Shown here: one piece after another, positions 1-6,273 of the stretch | Layout of the letters: every line of letters begins with the position of its first letter | Position numbering within the stretch: position 1 is the stretch's first letter | DNA from: an uncultured Ruminococcus sp. | GTDB lineage: Bacteria; Bacillota; Clostridia; Oscillospirales; Acutalibacteraceae | Length of the DNA stretch: 11,341 nucleotides | Direction: 5' to 3' | NCBI GenBank assembly: GCA_902773065.1 | Contig: CACYDD010000248.1 | Span: 1-11,341 of the forward strand | The notes under the pieces: generated by a model | What the model was told of the DNA's origin: nothing | What the model saw: the letters and a program-made list of their open reading frames with translations, nothing else | Databases searched by the model: none | Position numbers and translations under genes: made by a program

Positions 1-219
1 CAGATCGCTGTCATATGGCTTATTATGGGAGTGTTTGACCGTATTGTGATTGATCTGATATGGGTGGGTCACACAAAAGCATGGATCATTCCCGGAACAG
101 AGGATTTAAGACCTTATATTTCGCTGAAGGCTCACATTAAGAAGTGGATCATGACATTGGTTATTTATCCGGCAGCCGCTGCGGTTTTGTCAGGAATTAT
201 GGCACTTATTTTGCAATAA
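1..219 (+). CDS. C-terminal part of an integral membrane protein of unknown function
   Basis: The reading frame is open from the first base and ends at TAA 217-219, so this is the last 72 codons of a gene that starts upstream; the internal ATG at 25 has no ribosome binding site and is not the start. The visible part has a hydrophobic segment at the left edge, a polar stretch containing GHTKAW and IPGTEDLRPYI, and a closing transmembrane helix rich in Ala, Leu and Ile (about the last 22 residues). I do not recognise a named family, although the GHTKAW..PGTEDL stretch looks like a conserved loop in small clostridial membrane proteins. No enzyme motif is visible. Confidence 0.65.
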   Translation, partial: QIAVIWLIMGVFDRIVIDLIWVGHTKAWIIPGTEDLRPYISLKAHIKKWIMTLVIYPAAAAVLSGIMALILQ

Positions 220-230
220 AAATGTTTTGA

Positions 231-368
231 AAAAGCGATATCGCATATATTCGCCAAATCTTTCCCGATACTCAGTTTGTCGAAAACAAAGGTATGGATC
301 ATTGAGAGTATTTCACCCTTCATCCGAAGGAATTTTGCAAGCATCTAATGGAGTTCATTGAACAATAG
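231..368 (+). pseudogene. Degraded C-terminal remnant of an alpha/beta hydrolase
   Basis: Between two genes, one forward frame reads as a typical alpha/beta-hydrolase tail: IRQIFPDTQFVENKGMDH, then an in-frame TGA (303-305), then EYFTLHPKEFCKHLMEFIEQ and a stop at 366-368. The order fits the end of the fold: a final beta strand, the catalytic-His loop (..DH..), and a closing helix of the form HPKEF..HLMEFIE. There is no start codon or ribosome binding site, and the upstream part of the frame is closed by a TGA at 228-230. I infer a gene whose front was deleted and whose tail then acquired a stop. The family call rests on pattern recognition only. Confidence 0.5.
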
Positions 369-379
369 GAGTAATCAAC

Positions 380-787
380 ATGAAAAATATGTATGAAACA
401 AAAATATCAGACGCAAGGTGGATCGCTTATGACATTCCGGGAAATATAGGCTGGATTCTTTATATTGTATGTTTAGTGCTGTGTTTCAGAAATGGTCTGA
501 GTATTTTTTCTGTGATCGCAGCTATTCCTGCCGTGCTGATGCTGATCGCTATTGCAGAACTGGTCAGCGAACGGATCGCCGGACTGGATCGTATTCTTCT
601 GAAAATCAGACTGTACAGAGGATTTGGTGCATTAACACTGGGCGGGCTCGCAGGTATTCTGATTTCCCCTGTTGGGCTTTTTATATATACGGACAAAATC
701 CTGATGGTATTGATGCTTGCTGGATCTTTACTGTGTGCAGTTTTTGCGGGACTGCTTCTTGCAGGATATAAGAAGCAGAATGCGTGA
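380..787 (+). CDS. Four-helix integral membrane protein, hypothetical
   Basis: This 135-aa protein has a short polar N-terminus and four hydrophobic segments at about residues 21-36, 40-61, 82-103 and 107-130. A basic loop (about 71-80, with several Arg and Lys) lies between helices 2 and 3, and the C-terminus is KKQNA. The ATG is preceded by AGGAG at 368-372, which supports this start. The ribosome binding site touches the stop of the hydrolase remnant upstream, as if the two were once in one transcript. No signal peptide, enzyme motif or transporter signature is visible, and I do not recognise the family. A terminator follows about 40 bases after the stop. Confidence 0.65.
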   Translation: MKNMYETKISDARWIAYDIPGNIGWILYIVCLVLCFRNGLSIFSVIAAIPAVLMLIAIAELVSERIAGLDRILLKIRLYRGFGALTLGGLAGILISPVGLFIYTDKILMVLMLAGSLLCAVFAGLLLAGYKKQNA

Positions 788-828
788 AATTCTTTTTTGT
801 TGGTATCAGATTAAAAATATATCGAAAC

Positions 829-870
829 AAAAGCCGTGCAAATCGTTTTCAGACTTGTGCGGTTTTTCTT
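829..870 (+). terminator. Intrinsic terminator after the four-helix membrane protein gene
   Basis: Arms 829-841 and 855-867 can form a 13-bp RNA stem with several G-U pairs around a 13-base loop. The A-rich left arm pairs with a T-rich right arm ending in TTTTTCTT, the usual shape of a Firmicutes terminator. It lies just after the stop at 787 and well before the next promoter at 961, so it separates two transcription units. Confidence 0.65.
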
Positions 871-960
871 ACGACCTTCTATTCCTTATCTACAGCACTA
901 AATTTTTTCTGGTTTATACTATTGTATTTTGAACAACCTGCAAATTATTTTAAAATAGTA

Positions 961-989
961 TTGACAAATCTGTTTTTACTGTGTATACT
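961..989 (+). promoter_or_regulatory. Sigma-A promoter of the small membrane protein and GntR operon
   Basis: TTGACA (961-966) and TATACT (984-989) are separated by 17 bases, close to the ideal housekeeping promoter. The inferred transcription start near 996 leaves a leader of about 28 bases before the ATG at 1024. The -10 box lies inside a perfect inverted repeat, so a bound repressor would block polymerase directly. Confidence 0.8.
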
Positions 990-1007
990 GTTTATACACA
1001 GTAAAAA
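973..1007. promoter_or_regulatory. Perfect 15-bp palindromic operator, probable site of the YtrA-type GntR repressor
   Basis: The left arm at 973-987 (core ACTGTGTATA) is exactly repeated in inverse at 993-1007 (core TATACACAGT), with a 5-base spacer CTGTT. The repeat covers the -10 box and the likely transcription start of the operon that encodes the GntR-family protein at 1301-1609. GntR/YtrA repressors commonly bind palindromes upstream of their own operon, so autoregulation is the straightforward inference. A terminator is less likely because the promoter is embedded in the structure and a gene follows directly. Confidence 0.75.
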
Positions 1008-1023
1008 CAAGAGAGCGGATCTT

Positions 1024-1281
1024 ATGGATCAGAATGAACAAACATCTTTTGTTAGTGAAGTGATAGAAAACCCTATGACACCACAGCAGGAAAGAAGAAA
1101 TGCAAAAAAGACATTTTCACGCTTTGCACTTTCCATTAAGCTCCAGCTTCTCCCGACAGCTAAGGAGGGTGTCCCTACAATTCTTGCAAATGCCGGAATG
1201 ATCGTATTTATTGTCATTTCTGCCTTGCTGACAGTCAATCAGCTTCTGACACCGATTCTGAATGCTGCCGGAACTCAATAA
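1024..1281 (+). CDS. Small one-helix membrane protein, possibly an internally deleted remnant
   Basis: The 85-aa product has a polar, charged N-terminal half (residues 1-35, with PMTPQQERRNAKKT) and a single hydrophobic helix at about 58-78, ending NAAGTQ. I chose ATG 1024 because it lies about 28 bases after the inferred transcription start and has a purine-rich AAGAGAG upstream. The longer frame from 784 would run through a terminator and the promoter. The N-terminal half reads like the cytosolic lead-in of a multi-spanning protein such as a CPBP-type membrane protease, and the last helix like the end of one, with the middle missing. That deletion idea is inference; a genuine small protein is the alternative. 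Confidence 0.5.
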   Translation: MDQNEQTSFVSEVIENPMTPQQERRNAKKTFSRFALSIKLQLLPTAKEGVPTILANAGMIVFIVISALLTVNQLLTPILNAAGTQ

Positions 1282-1300
1282 AGATACGGACGGTGATGAA

Positions 1301-1609
1301 ATGAATATACTGATCAACAACAAAAACGGAACACCAATCTACAATCAGATCTACACCCAGATCAAATCTCAGATCATCAGCGGGAAGCTTTCGGAGGACG
1401 AAATACTCCCTTCTATCCGCAGCCTTGCCAGAGAACTTCGCGTCAGCGTAATTACAACCAAACGAGCCTACGATGAACTGGAAAGAGAGGGCTTTATCTA
1501 CACAGTGGCTGGTAAAGGCTGCTTTGTAGCGGTAAAAAACACCGAGAAGCTTGCGGAGCTTGATAAAACGGCTGTTATCGTTGCAAATCACAAATATAAA
1601 GAATTGTGA
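1301..1609 (+). CDS. GntR-family transcriptional regulator, YtrA subfamily, short C-terminus
   Basis: This 102-aa protein shows the YtrA-type pattern: PIYNQIYTQIKSQIISG (about 12-28), then the winged helix-turn-helix LPSIRSLARELRVSV plus TTKRAYDELEREGF (about 36-65), then a wing with VAGKGCFVAVKNTE. YtrA-type repressors carry a short C-terminal helical dimerisation tail and usually reach about 120-130 residues. Here the tail ends after about 20 residues as LDKTAVIVANHKYKEL, so it may be truncated. The start at ATG 1301 is preferred over ATG 1262 because YtrA proteins begin just before the PIY motif and GGTGAT lies directly upstream. It follows the small membrane gene by 19 bases and is very likely co-transcribed from the operator-controlled promoter at 961. 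No ABC transporter genes follow, unlike most ytrA-type loci. Confidence 0.85.
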   Translation: MNILINNKNGTPIYNQIYTQIKSQIISGKLSEDEILPSIRSLARELRVSVITTKRAYDELEREGFIYTVAGKGCFVAVKNTEKLAELDKTAVIVANHKYKEL

Positions 1610-1861
1610 TCAGGAAAACTACAGATAAAAACAATGACATTAGTCACAAATTCTATAATTAAAAAATAAGCACGGAAATCAATTATCAATAAGCCGCTGC
1701 TGATTTTGTCATTCTGAGTAGCAAAGCAAAGAAAAAATATTTTAAGGTTGTTCGTTTACGCTTAGTATGACATTATCGGGTAAAAGTGTATTTTATCCAC
1801 TATATGTTGAAATGATGCCAGGGTTCTGGTTAATCATAAAATTATAAACGGAGGTTTTGTT
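1610..1861. other. Intergenic region between the GntR gene and the S41 protease gene
   Basis: This AT-rich stretch holds one recognisable element, the inverted repeat at 1707-1772, and a strong ribosome binding site CGGAGG (1850-1855) serving the protease. I find no convincing -35/-10 pair. TTGAAA followed 17 bases later by TTAATC, just before the ribosome binding site, is the best but weak candidate. There is no clear U-tract terminator after the GntR gene, although a 7-bp inverted repeat (ATCACAA/TTGTGAT, 1587-1610) spans its end. Confidence 0.5.
1707..1772. repeat. Imperfect inverted-repeat element of the TGTCATTCTGAG type
   Basis: The ends TGTCATTCTGAG (from 1707) and CTTAGTATGACA (to 1772) are imperfect inverse copies. 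They enclose GCAAAGCAAAGAA, an AT-rich middle with AAGGTTGTTCGTTTACG, and nothing coding. The ends resemble a short intergenic repeat common in clostridial genomes, with ends like GTCATTCTGAGCGAAGCGAAGAA, and this copy looks degenerate. That family link is from memory. The element could fold as a hairpin in RNA or be a non-autonomous mobile repeat. Confidence 0.5.
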
Positions 1862-4624
1862 ATGAAAAAAATTATGTCGACTGTAAGCATTGCCCTTTCG
1901 TCTGCCCTGCTGCTAAGCATGGCAGCTCCGGTGACGGCATTTGCCGTTGGGGACGAAGTAACGCAGAAGGATGTGACCGCCTATCTGTACAGTATGGAGG
2001 ATTCCGAAACACTTCAATGTATTTTCAAAAGTACTATGCCGGATATGCCGTATATCAGCACCGTTGATTTTTGCGACAACATTTTCAAGGGAACTTTCAC
2101 TGAGGAAAAGAACTCTGACGGCACCTATACTGTATCCGCACAGGAAGGAACAATGGTCATCAATACCGACAGTGATACTCTTTATTTTGATGTATTTGAG
2201 AGTTTTGTCGGCGGCGAGACCGATACTGATTCCAGTCTGGATGCTCCCTACTTACAGCCTTCTGAAACAACCATAGAGGGTGAATTGAATAGTCTTACGC
2301 TTGATTTCGGAGCGTATGATATTGATATTCTTGAAGCTGACGGCAGAACATATATGCCTCTGTCCTCTATCAGTCTTCTGTTCTCTCAGACTTATAACGC
2401 AGCGGAGTATGCCAATGAAAATATATATTTTGTCCATTCTTCTGAGATTATGACAGAAGGATGTTATTTTGACAGAACAAATCTATATCAGGATGACCAC
2501 CGAAGCCGGGAAATGATTGATCTGACCTATCATGAACTTTGTTTTGCAATGGATAAACTGTATGGAAGACCGGCAAAGGCAGAAGTTGCTACCTCTGTGG
2601 AGGAAAAGGGATTTGACAAGACACTGGATGAATTCAGTGACGAAACACGCCGAGCAAAGGAACTGATGATGTCCGAAAGTAAAACAGACTTCATCTATGG
2701 TATCAGCTATCTGGCATCCGTTTTTGATGATGGCGGTCATACCGATTTTGAACGTCCGTTGATAGATGTTGACAACAATTTTATTGATACAACCGTGGGA
2801 AATGCCTTAGCTGCGAGAATCAATGATATGTCAGATCCTGACACACCGGCAGTTCTTGAACCGATTATGGAAAGTATTTACAATCAGCAGGATAGGTTTA
2901 AGCTTCATGAACAGAGAAAAGCGATTTATGAATCATACGAAACTGTCAATGTATGGGATGATATGTCTCAGTCGCAGCTTCTTGTCAGTGGTGATACTGC
3001 CGTATTTGTGTTTGATAATTTCTGGAATGAAGCCGTGGATCATTTCAAGTGGTCACTGGATTATGCAAAAGAGAAAGGCATAAAACGATTTGTCATTGAT
3101 TTAAGCTGCAACAGCGGCGGAAGCACTGCTGTTGTCATGTATATGACAGGTATGATGTGCAATAAGGAACGGAACAGCAATAACGTTTCCATGCGGACGA
3201 TTCAGACCATTACCGGCAATATCTTTGAAGAAAATTATAGGCTTGATCGTAACCTTGACGGTGAGATCAATGATCTCGATCAGGATGTTTATTACGATTT
3301 TGAATATGCTATTCTGACATCCCGTTTTTCATTTTCCAGTGCTAATCTTCTTCCTTCCCTTGCAAGGGATAATGGAATTGCAGTAATAGGCGAAACCAGC
3401 GGCGGCGGCGCTTGTGCTCTCAATATCATTTTCACACCAGAAATAATGCCCTATACCTTATCCGGTTATATTAAGTTCATCAACAAGGATAATAAAGATG
3501 TGGATAGTGGTATCTCGCCCGATTATGACCTTACAAATCAGATTCCGGATGAGTATGGCGGAGTGACTATGGATTATTCGGGAATGTATAACATTGCAGC
3601 ATACAGCCCGATGATAGATCGGTTCTATGGGATAACCGAGGAGCCAACACCTGTACCTACCACTACAGCAATAAAAAATGTACAGCTTGGCACAACAAGT
3701 TATACCTATGACGGCAAGGCAAAAACACCCACTGTGACCGTAACGGACGAAAACAGCAAAACGGTTGACAAAGCAAACTATGATGTTAAGTATAGTAAAA
3801 ACACAAATGCCGGAACGGCAACTGTGACTGTAACAGGCAAAGGAAACTACACAGGAGCAATCACAAAGACCTTTACTATCAATCAGGCGAAAATCAATAC
3901 CGCAGCGGTAACTGTTGCAGCCCAGACCTATACAGGCAAGGCACTGACACCCGCCCCGACTGTAAAGATTGGCAGTACAACGCTCAAAAAAGGCACGGAT
4001 TACAAAGTAACCTACAGCAGCAACACCAAAGCCGGCACGGCAAAAGTAACAATTACAGGTCAGGGCAACTATACAGGTACGACTACAAAGACCTTTAAAA
4101 TCAATGCAAAAAGTACAGCTAAGCTGACAGCCAAACTTTCAGCGACTTCCTATATCTACAACGGCAAGGCAAAGACCCCGTCTGTTACCGTAAAGGACGG
4201 CAAAACGACCCTGAAAAAAGGCACGGACTATACCGTGACTTACAAGAACAACACAAAGCCGGGTAAGGCCACTGTTACCATTAAGGGCAAGGGCAACTAC
4301 GCAGGTACAATCACGAAAACCTTTACCATCAAGCCCAAAAAAGCAACGCTCAAAACTGCAACTTCACCGAAAACCAAACAGCTCAAAGTAACATGGACTG
4401 CCGACAAAACTACCACCGGCTATCAGATCCAGTACTCTACAAGCAGCAAGTTTACGAGCGGCAACAAGACGAAAACAATCACCAAAAATTCGACAGCCAC
4501 CGCAACAATCAAAAACCTGACAAAGGGCAAGACTTACTATGTACGAATTCGTGCTTATAAAACGATTGACGGCAAAAAAGTTTACGGTGCTTACAGCACA
4601 GTCAAGAAAGTGAAAATTAAGTAA
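1862..4624 (+). CDS. Secreted S41-family serine protease with three Ig-like repeats and a fibronectin III domain
   Basis: The 920-aa protein begins with a signal peptide (KK, a hydrophobic core, then PVTAFA before VGDE; cleavage near residue 29). Residues about 140-190 resemble the small N-terminal domain of secreted S41 proteins (ADGRTYMPLSSIS). His293 lies in GGHTDF, like the GHT motif of tricorn-type S41 enzymes. The core runs about 374-560, with DLSCNSGGS at 413-421 and the probable nucleophile Ser492 or Ser493 in FSFSSAN. The region where C-terminal processing proteases have Lys reads IGETSGGGAC (509-518), so a Ser-His-acid mechanism is inferred, with the acid perhaps in DVDSGISPD (546-554). 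An EF-hand-like loop (D462, N464, D466, G467, I469, D473) precedes the nucleophile. After a Pro/Thr linker come three Lys/Thr-rich repeats (604-674, 675-748, 749-824; each with Y.GKA, DY.V.Y and KTF.I) and an FN3-like domain (825-920). There is no membrane anchor or sorting signal. The strongly basic tail may bind cell-wall or host polyanions. The start has CGGAGG 6 bases upstream. Confidence 0.88.
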   Translation: MKKIMSTVSIALSSALLLSMAAPVTAFAVGDEVTQKDVTAYLYSMEDSETLQCIFKSTMPDMPYISTVDFCDNIFKGTFTEEKNSDGTYTVSAQEGTMVINTDSDTLYFDVFESFVGGETDTDSSLDAPYLQPSETTIEGELNSLTLDFGAYDIDILEADGRTYMPLSSISLLFSQTYNAAEYANENIYFVHSSEIMTEGCYFDRTNLYQDDHRSREMIDLTYHELCFAMDKLYGRPAKAEVATSVEEKGFDKTLDEFSDETRRAKELMMSESKTDFIYGISYLASVFDDGGHTDFERPLIDVDNNFIDTTVGNALAARINDMSDPDTPAVLEPIMESIYNQQDRFKLHEQRKAIYESYETVNVWDDMSQSQLLVSGDTAVFVFDNFWNEAVDHFKWSLDYAKEKGIKRFVIDLSCNSGGSTAVVMYMTGMMCNKERNSNNVSMRTIQTITGNIFEENYRLDRNLDGEINDLDQDVYYDFEYAILTSRFSFSSANLLPSLARDNGIAVIGETSGGGACALNIIFTPEIMPYTLSGYIKFINKDNKDVDSGISPDYDLTNQIPDEYGGVTMDYSGMYNIAAYSPMIDRFYGITEEPTPVPTTTAIKNVQLGTTSYTYDGKAKTPTVTVTDENSKTVDKANYDVKYSKNTNAGTATVTVTGKGNYTGAITKTFTINQAKINTAAVTVAAQTYTGKALTPAPTVKIGSTTLKKGTDYKVTYSSNTKAGTAKVTITGQGNYTGTTTKTFKINAKSTAKLTAKLSATSYIYNGKAKTPSVTVKDGKTTLKKGTDYTVTYKNNTKPGKATVTIKGKGNYAGTITKTFTIKPKKATLKTATSPKTKQLKVTWTADKTTTGYQIQYSTSSKFTSGNKTKTITKNSTATATIKNLTKGKTYYVRIRAYKTIDGKKVYGAYSTVKKVKIK

Positions 4625-4636
4625 TCCACAAAAGTA

Positions 4637-4683
4637 AACAAGGACTGTCAGTTCACTTTCAAAGCGAACTGACAGTCCTTGTT
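4637..4683. terminator. Bidirectional terminator between the S41 protease and the LysR gene
   Basis: Perfect 18-bp arms (4637-4654 and 4666-4683, core AAGGACTGTCAGTTC) enclose an 11-base loop. It lies 13 bases after the protease stop and 22 bases beyond the end of the convergent LysR gene, so it probably serves both. The T-rich tail is clearer on the minus strand (TTTACTTTT). Its core resembles that of the metE terminator at 8650-8692. Confidence 0.8.
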
Positions 4684-4704
4684 GTGTATTTGAAAATTGA
4701 ATTG

Positions 4705-5562
4705 TTATTTTATCACTGCCGAGCGGATCGCACTGAAAAACGCAGAGTATTGATGTTTATTTTTATTAAGGCAGGCTACATAATAAGTGTATTTTGCCTT
4801 TTCTTCATCAATCGGAATATACATCCTTCCTTTTGGGGGATTTTCGGCAATCAGAACAGCATCCGATGAAAAAGCAGGATAATCCGTATTTTCAACCAGT
4901 TCAAAAAAGGAATCCCTGTCCGGCTGAATGATAAAACTTGTATTCGGCATACACTTTTCGCAGATTTCTTTCCAGAATCCGATATGCTGAAAAAGTAGAA
5001 ATTTTTCTCCGTTAAAGTCGCTGAACCGGACACTTTTCTTTTCAGCGAGTCTATGAGTTTTCGGCACTGAAATGTAAAGCTGTTCACTAATGTATCTTTG
5101 ACAGAATATGTCCGGATCGTCTGATGGAGCATTGAAGATACAGAGTTGATAGATACCGTTTTCAAGACCGCTGAGAAGCGGTTTGCCGTAAACCAGTTCC
5201 GAGGAAATGGTCATATCTCCGAAATGATCCTGCAAAATCGGCATCAGCTGAGTAATTCCCATCGGAGAGCAAGAACCGACACAGATACTGTGCAGACTGC
5301 GGTCGAAGGCAATAATTCGGCTCACCATTTCTTTATTTTGTTCTACCTGTGATCTTGCAAGCGAAGCGGCAAGCATCCCGGTTTCGTTCAGGGATATCTT
5401 GCTGTTCTGTCTGTCAAAGATCTGAACACCGAGCTGCTCCTCGAGTTTTTTCATTGATTTGGAAAGGGCAGGCTGGGTTATATGCAGTTCCTCTGCGGCA
5501 CGGAGCAGTGTTCCATGTCTTGCAAACGCCTCAAGCTGTTCGAGCAGATATATCTCTATCAT
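4705..5562 (-). CDS. LysR-family transcriptional regulator, probable controller of the divergent redox operon
   Basis: This 285-aa protein starts MIEIYLLEQLEAFARHGTLL, the usual LysR opening. Its helix-turn-helix spans about residues 18-37 (RAAEELHITQPALSKS) and is followed by the linker helix KKLEEQLGVQIFDR. The rest (about 90-285) is the two-lobed effector-binding domain; the ligand cannot be read from the sequence. The start is supported by GAGGTGAT just upstream, the same ribosome binding site as the divergent flavodoxin gene. It is transcribed away from the flavodoxin-ADH-AKR operon across a 200-base gap with overlapping promoters. This is the classic LysR arrangement in which the protein represses itself and activates its neighbour when it binds an inducer. 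Control by an aldehyde or redox signal is inference. It ends at the shared terminator 4637-4683. Confidence 0.9.
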   Translation of the reverse strand: MIEIYLLEQLEAFARHGTLLRAAEELHITQPALSKSMKKLEEQLGVQIFDRQNSKISLNETGMLAASLARSQVEQNKEMVSRIIAFDRSLHSICVGSCSPMGITQLMPILQDHFGDMTISSELVYGKPLLSGLENGIYQLCIFNAPSDDPDIFCQRYISEQLYISVPKTHRLAEKKSVRFSDFNGEKFLLFQHIGFWKEICEKCMPNTSFIIQPDRDSFFELVENTDYPAFSSDAVLIAENPPKGRMYIPIDEEKAKYTYYVACLNKNKHQYSAFFSAIRSAVIK

Positions 5563-5577
5563 ATCATCACCTCATAA

Positions 5578-5598
5578 GGTATTACTGTTATTTATACC
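5578..5598. promoter_or_regulatory. Candidate LysR operator near the lysR transcription start
   Basis: GGTAT (5578-5582) and ATACC (5594-5598) are inverse arms separated by 11 bases, a spacing typical of LysR boxes. The site abuts the -10 box of the LysR gene and would suit autorepression. A related ATACGGTAT palindrome (5634-5642) overlaps the -10 of the forward promoter, so the two sites could be bound together. Confidence 0.4.
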
Positions 5599-5627
5599 AT
5601 TATAACATATCGGCATTGGACATACAA
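5599..5627 (-). promoter_or_regulatory. Sigma-A promoter of the LysR gene
   Basis: Read on the minus strand, TTGTAT (5627-5622) and TATAAT (5604-5599) are 17 bases apart. The inferred start near 5592 gives a leader of about 30 bases that contains the GAGGTGAT ribosome binding site. The promoter overlaps the divergent promoter of the flavodoxin operon. Confidence 0.65.
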
Positions 5628-5645
5628 GGATAAATACGGTATAAT
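5616..5645 (+). promoter_or_regulatory. Sigma-A promoter of the flavodoxin-ADH-AKR operon
   Basis: TTGGAC (5616-5621) and a perfect TATAAT (5640-5645) are 18 bases apart. The imperfect -35 box fits a promoter that needs an activator. It lies between and across the elements of the divergent LysR promoter, so polymerases at the two sites should compete. The inferred start near 5652 leaves a leader of about 114 bases. Confidence 0.65.
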
Positions 5646-5652
5646 CAAATCA

Positions 5653-5714
5653 CCGGCGAGCCGCCGGACTCAATTTCGCGCTCAGGTTTATAAAAAAATT
5701 ATAAATTATCGCCG
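5653..5714 (+). other. Structured leader of the flavodoxin operon with alternative pairings
   Basis: Just after the inferred transcription start, CCGGCG (5653-5658) can pair with CGCCGG (5662-5667) over a 3-base loop. The overlapping CGGCGA (5654-5659) can pair instead with TCGCCG (5709-5714), enclosing a second perfect inverted repeat, TTTATAA/TTATAAA (5687-5693 and 5699-5705). The GC-rich blocks stand out in an AT-rich leader. The pairings are visible in the sequence, but a regulatory role is speculative. Confidence 0.35.
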
Positions 5715-5765
5715 TGTTTTAAATTCATTGCCAACTCAAATTATAAAACAAATGAGGTGATCGTT

Positions 5766-6254
5766 ATGTCAAAAGCATTGATTTTATATTTTTCCGTTTA
5801 CGGAACAGCAAAAATGACAGCCGAGGAAATCGCAAAGCAGACAGGTGCAGATCTTGTTGAAATCGAACCTGTCATTCCGTATGACAACGACAGAAATCAT
5901 TACAATGCCCTTGCACGATATGCAAAAAAGGAACATGATGAAGATATGCGTCCTGAGATAAAGAATACTATCAGCATTGAAAACTATGATTATATCTTTA
6001 TCGGCTATCCTATGTGGTGGTACACCTTTCCGATGATCATTTATACGCTTTTTGACAAATATGATTTTTCGGGAAAAACCATTATTCCGTTCAATACTCA
6101 CGAGGGCAGCAGTGACGGCGGCACATACGATCAGATCAAGGAAATTGAGCGGGATGCGACTATTCTCGAGGGACTTCCCATCAGAGGCGGAGATATCGGC
6201 AATTCCGATTCACCGGAGCAGGTGAAAGATTGGCTGAACGGACTTGGATATTAA
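5766..6254 (+). CDS. Flavodoxin (FMN-binding electron carrier or oxidoreductase)
   Basis: This 162-aa protein opens with the first flavodoxin strand and phosphate loop, ALILYFSVYGTAKMTAE (about 4-20), where FMN phosphate binds; the loop is a variant of the usual S-x-T-G-x-T. Later come YIFIGYPMWWYTFP (about 76-89), the aromatic loop seen in flavodoxin_4-type proteins, and FNTHEGSSDGG (109-119), the third flavin-contacting loop. It is cytosolic. I chose ATG 5766 with GAGGTGA 6 bases upstream; the GTG at 5757 is part of that ribosome binding site. It is the first gene of the operon, 19 bases before the alcohol dehydrogenase, so it probably supplies electrons or acts as a flavin reductase in the same stress or redox response. 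The partner and substrate are not readable from the sequence. Confidence 0.9.
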   Translation: MSKALILYFSVYGTAKMTAEEIAKQTGADLVEIEPVIPYDNDRNHYNALARYAKKEHDEDMRPEIKNTISIENYDYIFIGYPMWWYTFPMIIYTLFDKYDFSGKTIIPFNTHEGSSDGGTYDQIKEIERDATILEGLPIRGGDIGNSDSPEQVKDWLNGLGY

Positions 6255-6273
6255 GACAAGGGAGGAAAATCAA

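Noticed and set aside
784..1023. N-terminal extension of the 1024-1281 gene beginning at ATG 784, overlapping the preceding stop
   Set aside because: It would run through a terminator (829-870) and through the promoter and operator at 961-1007, has no ribosome binding site of its own, and its composition is unlike a conserved domain.
1262..1300. Earlier ATG for the GntR regulator
   Set aside because: It overlaps the end of the preceding gene and adds 13 residues not expected before the PIY motif; ATG 1301 has a ribosome binding site and the right family spacing.
3242..3280. Dockerin module in the S41 protein, suggested by the D-x-N-x-D-G loop
   Set aside because: Dockerins have two such repeats at a terminus. 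There is a single loop here, inside the catalytic core, so a local calcium loop is more likely.
5757..5765. GTG start for the flavodoxin
   Set aside because: The GTG is part of the GAGGTGA ribosome binding site; ATG 5766 gives the standard flavodoxin N-terminus.
6244..6273. Upstream ATG for the alcohol dehydrogenase inside the flavodoxin gene
   Set aside because: The extra residues DIKTREENQ translate the ribosome binding site region; ATG 6274 follows GGGAGG and gives metal-ligand numbering equal to YqhD.
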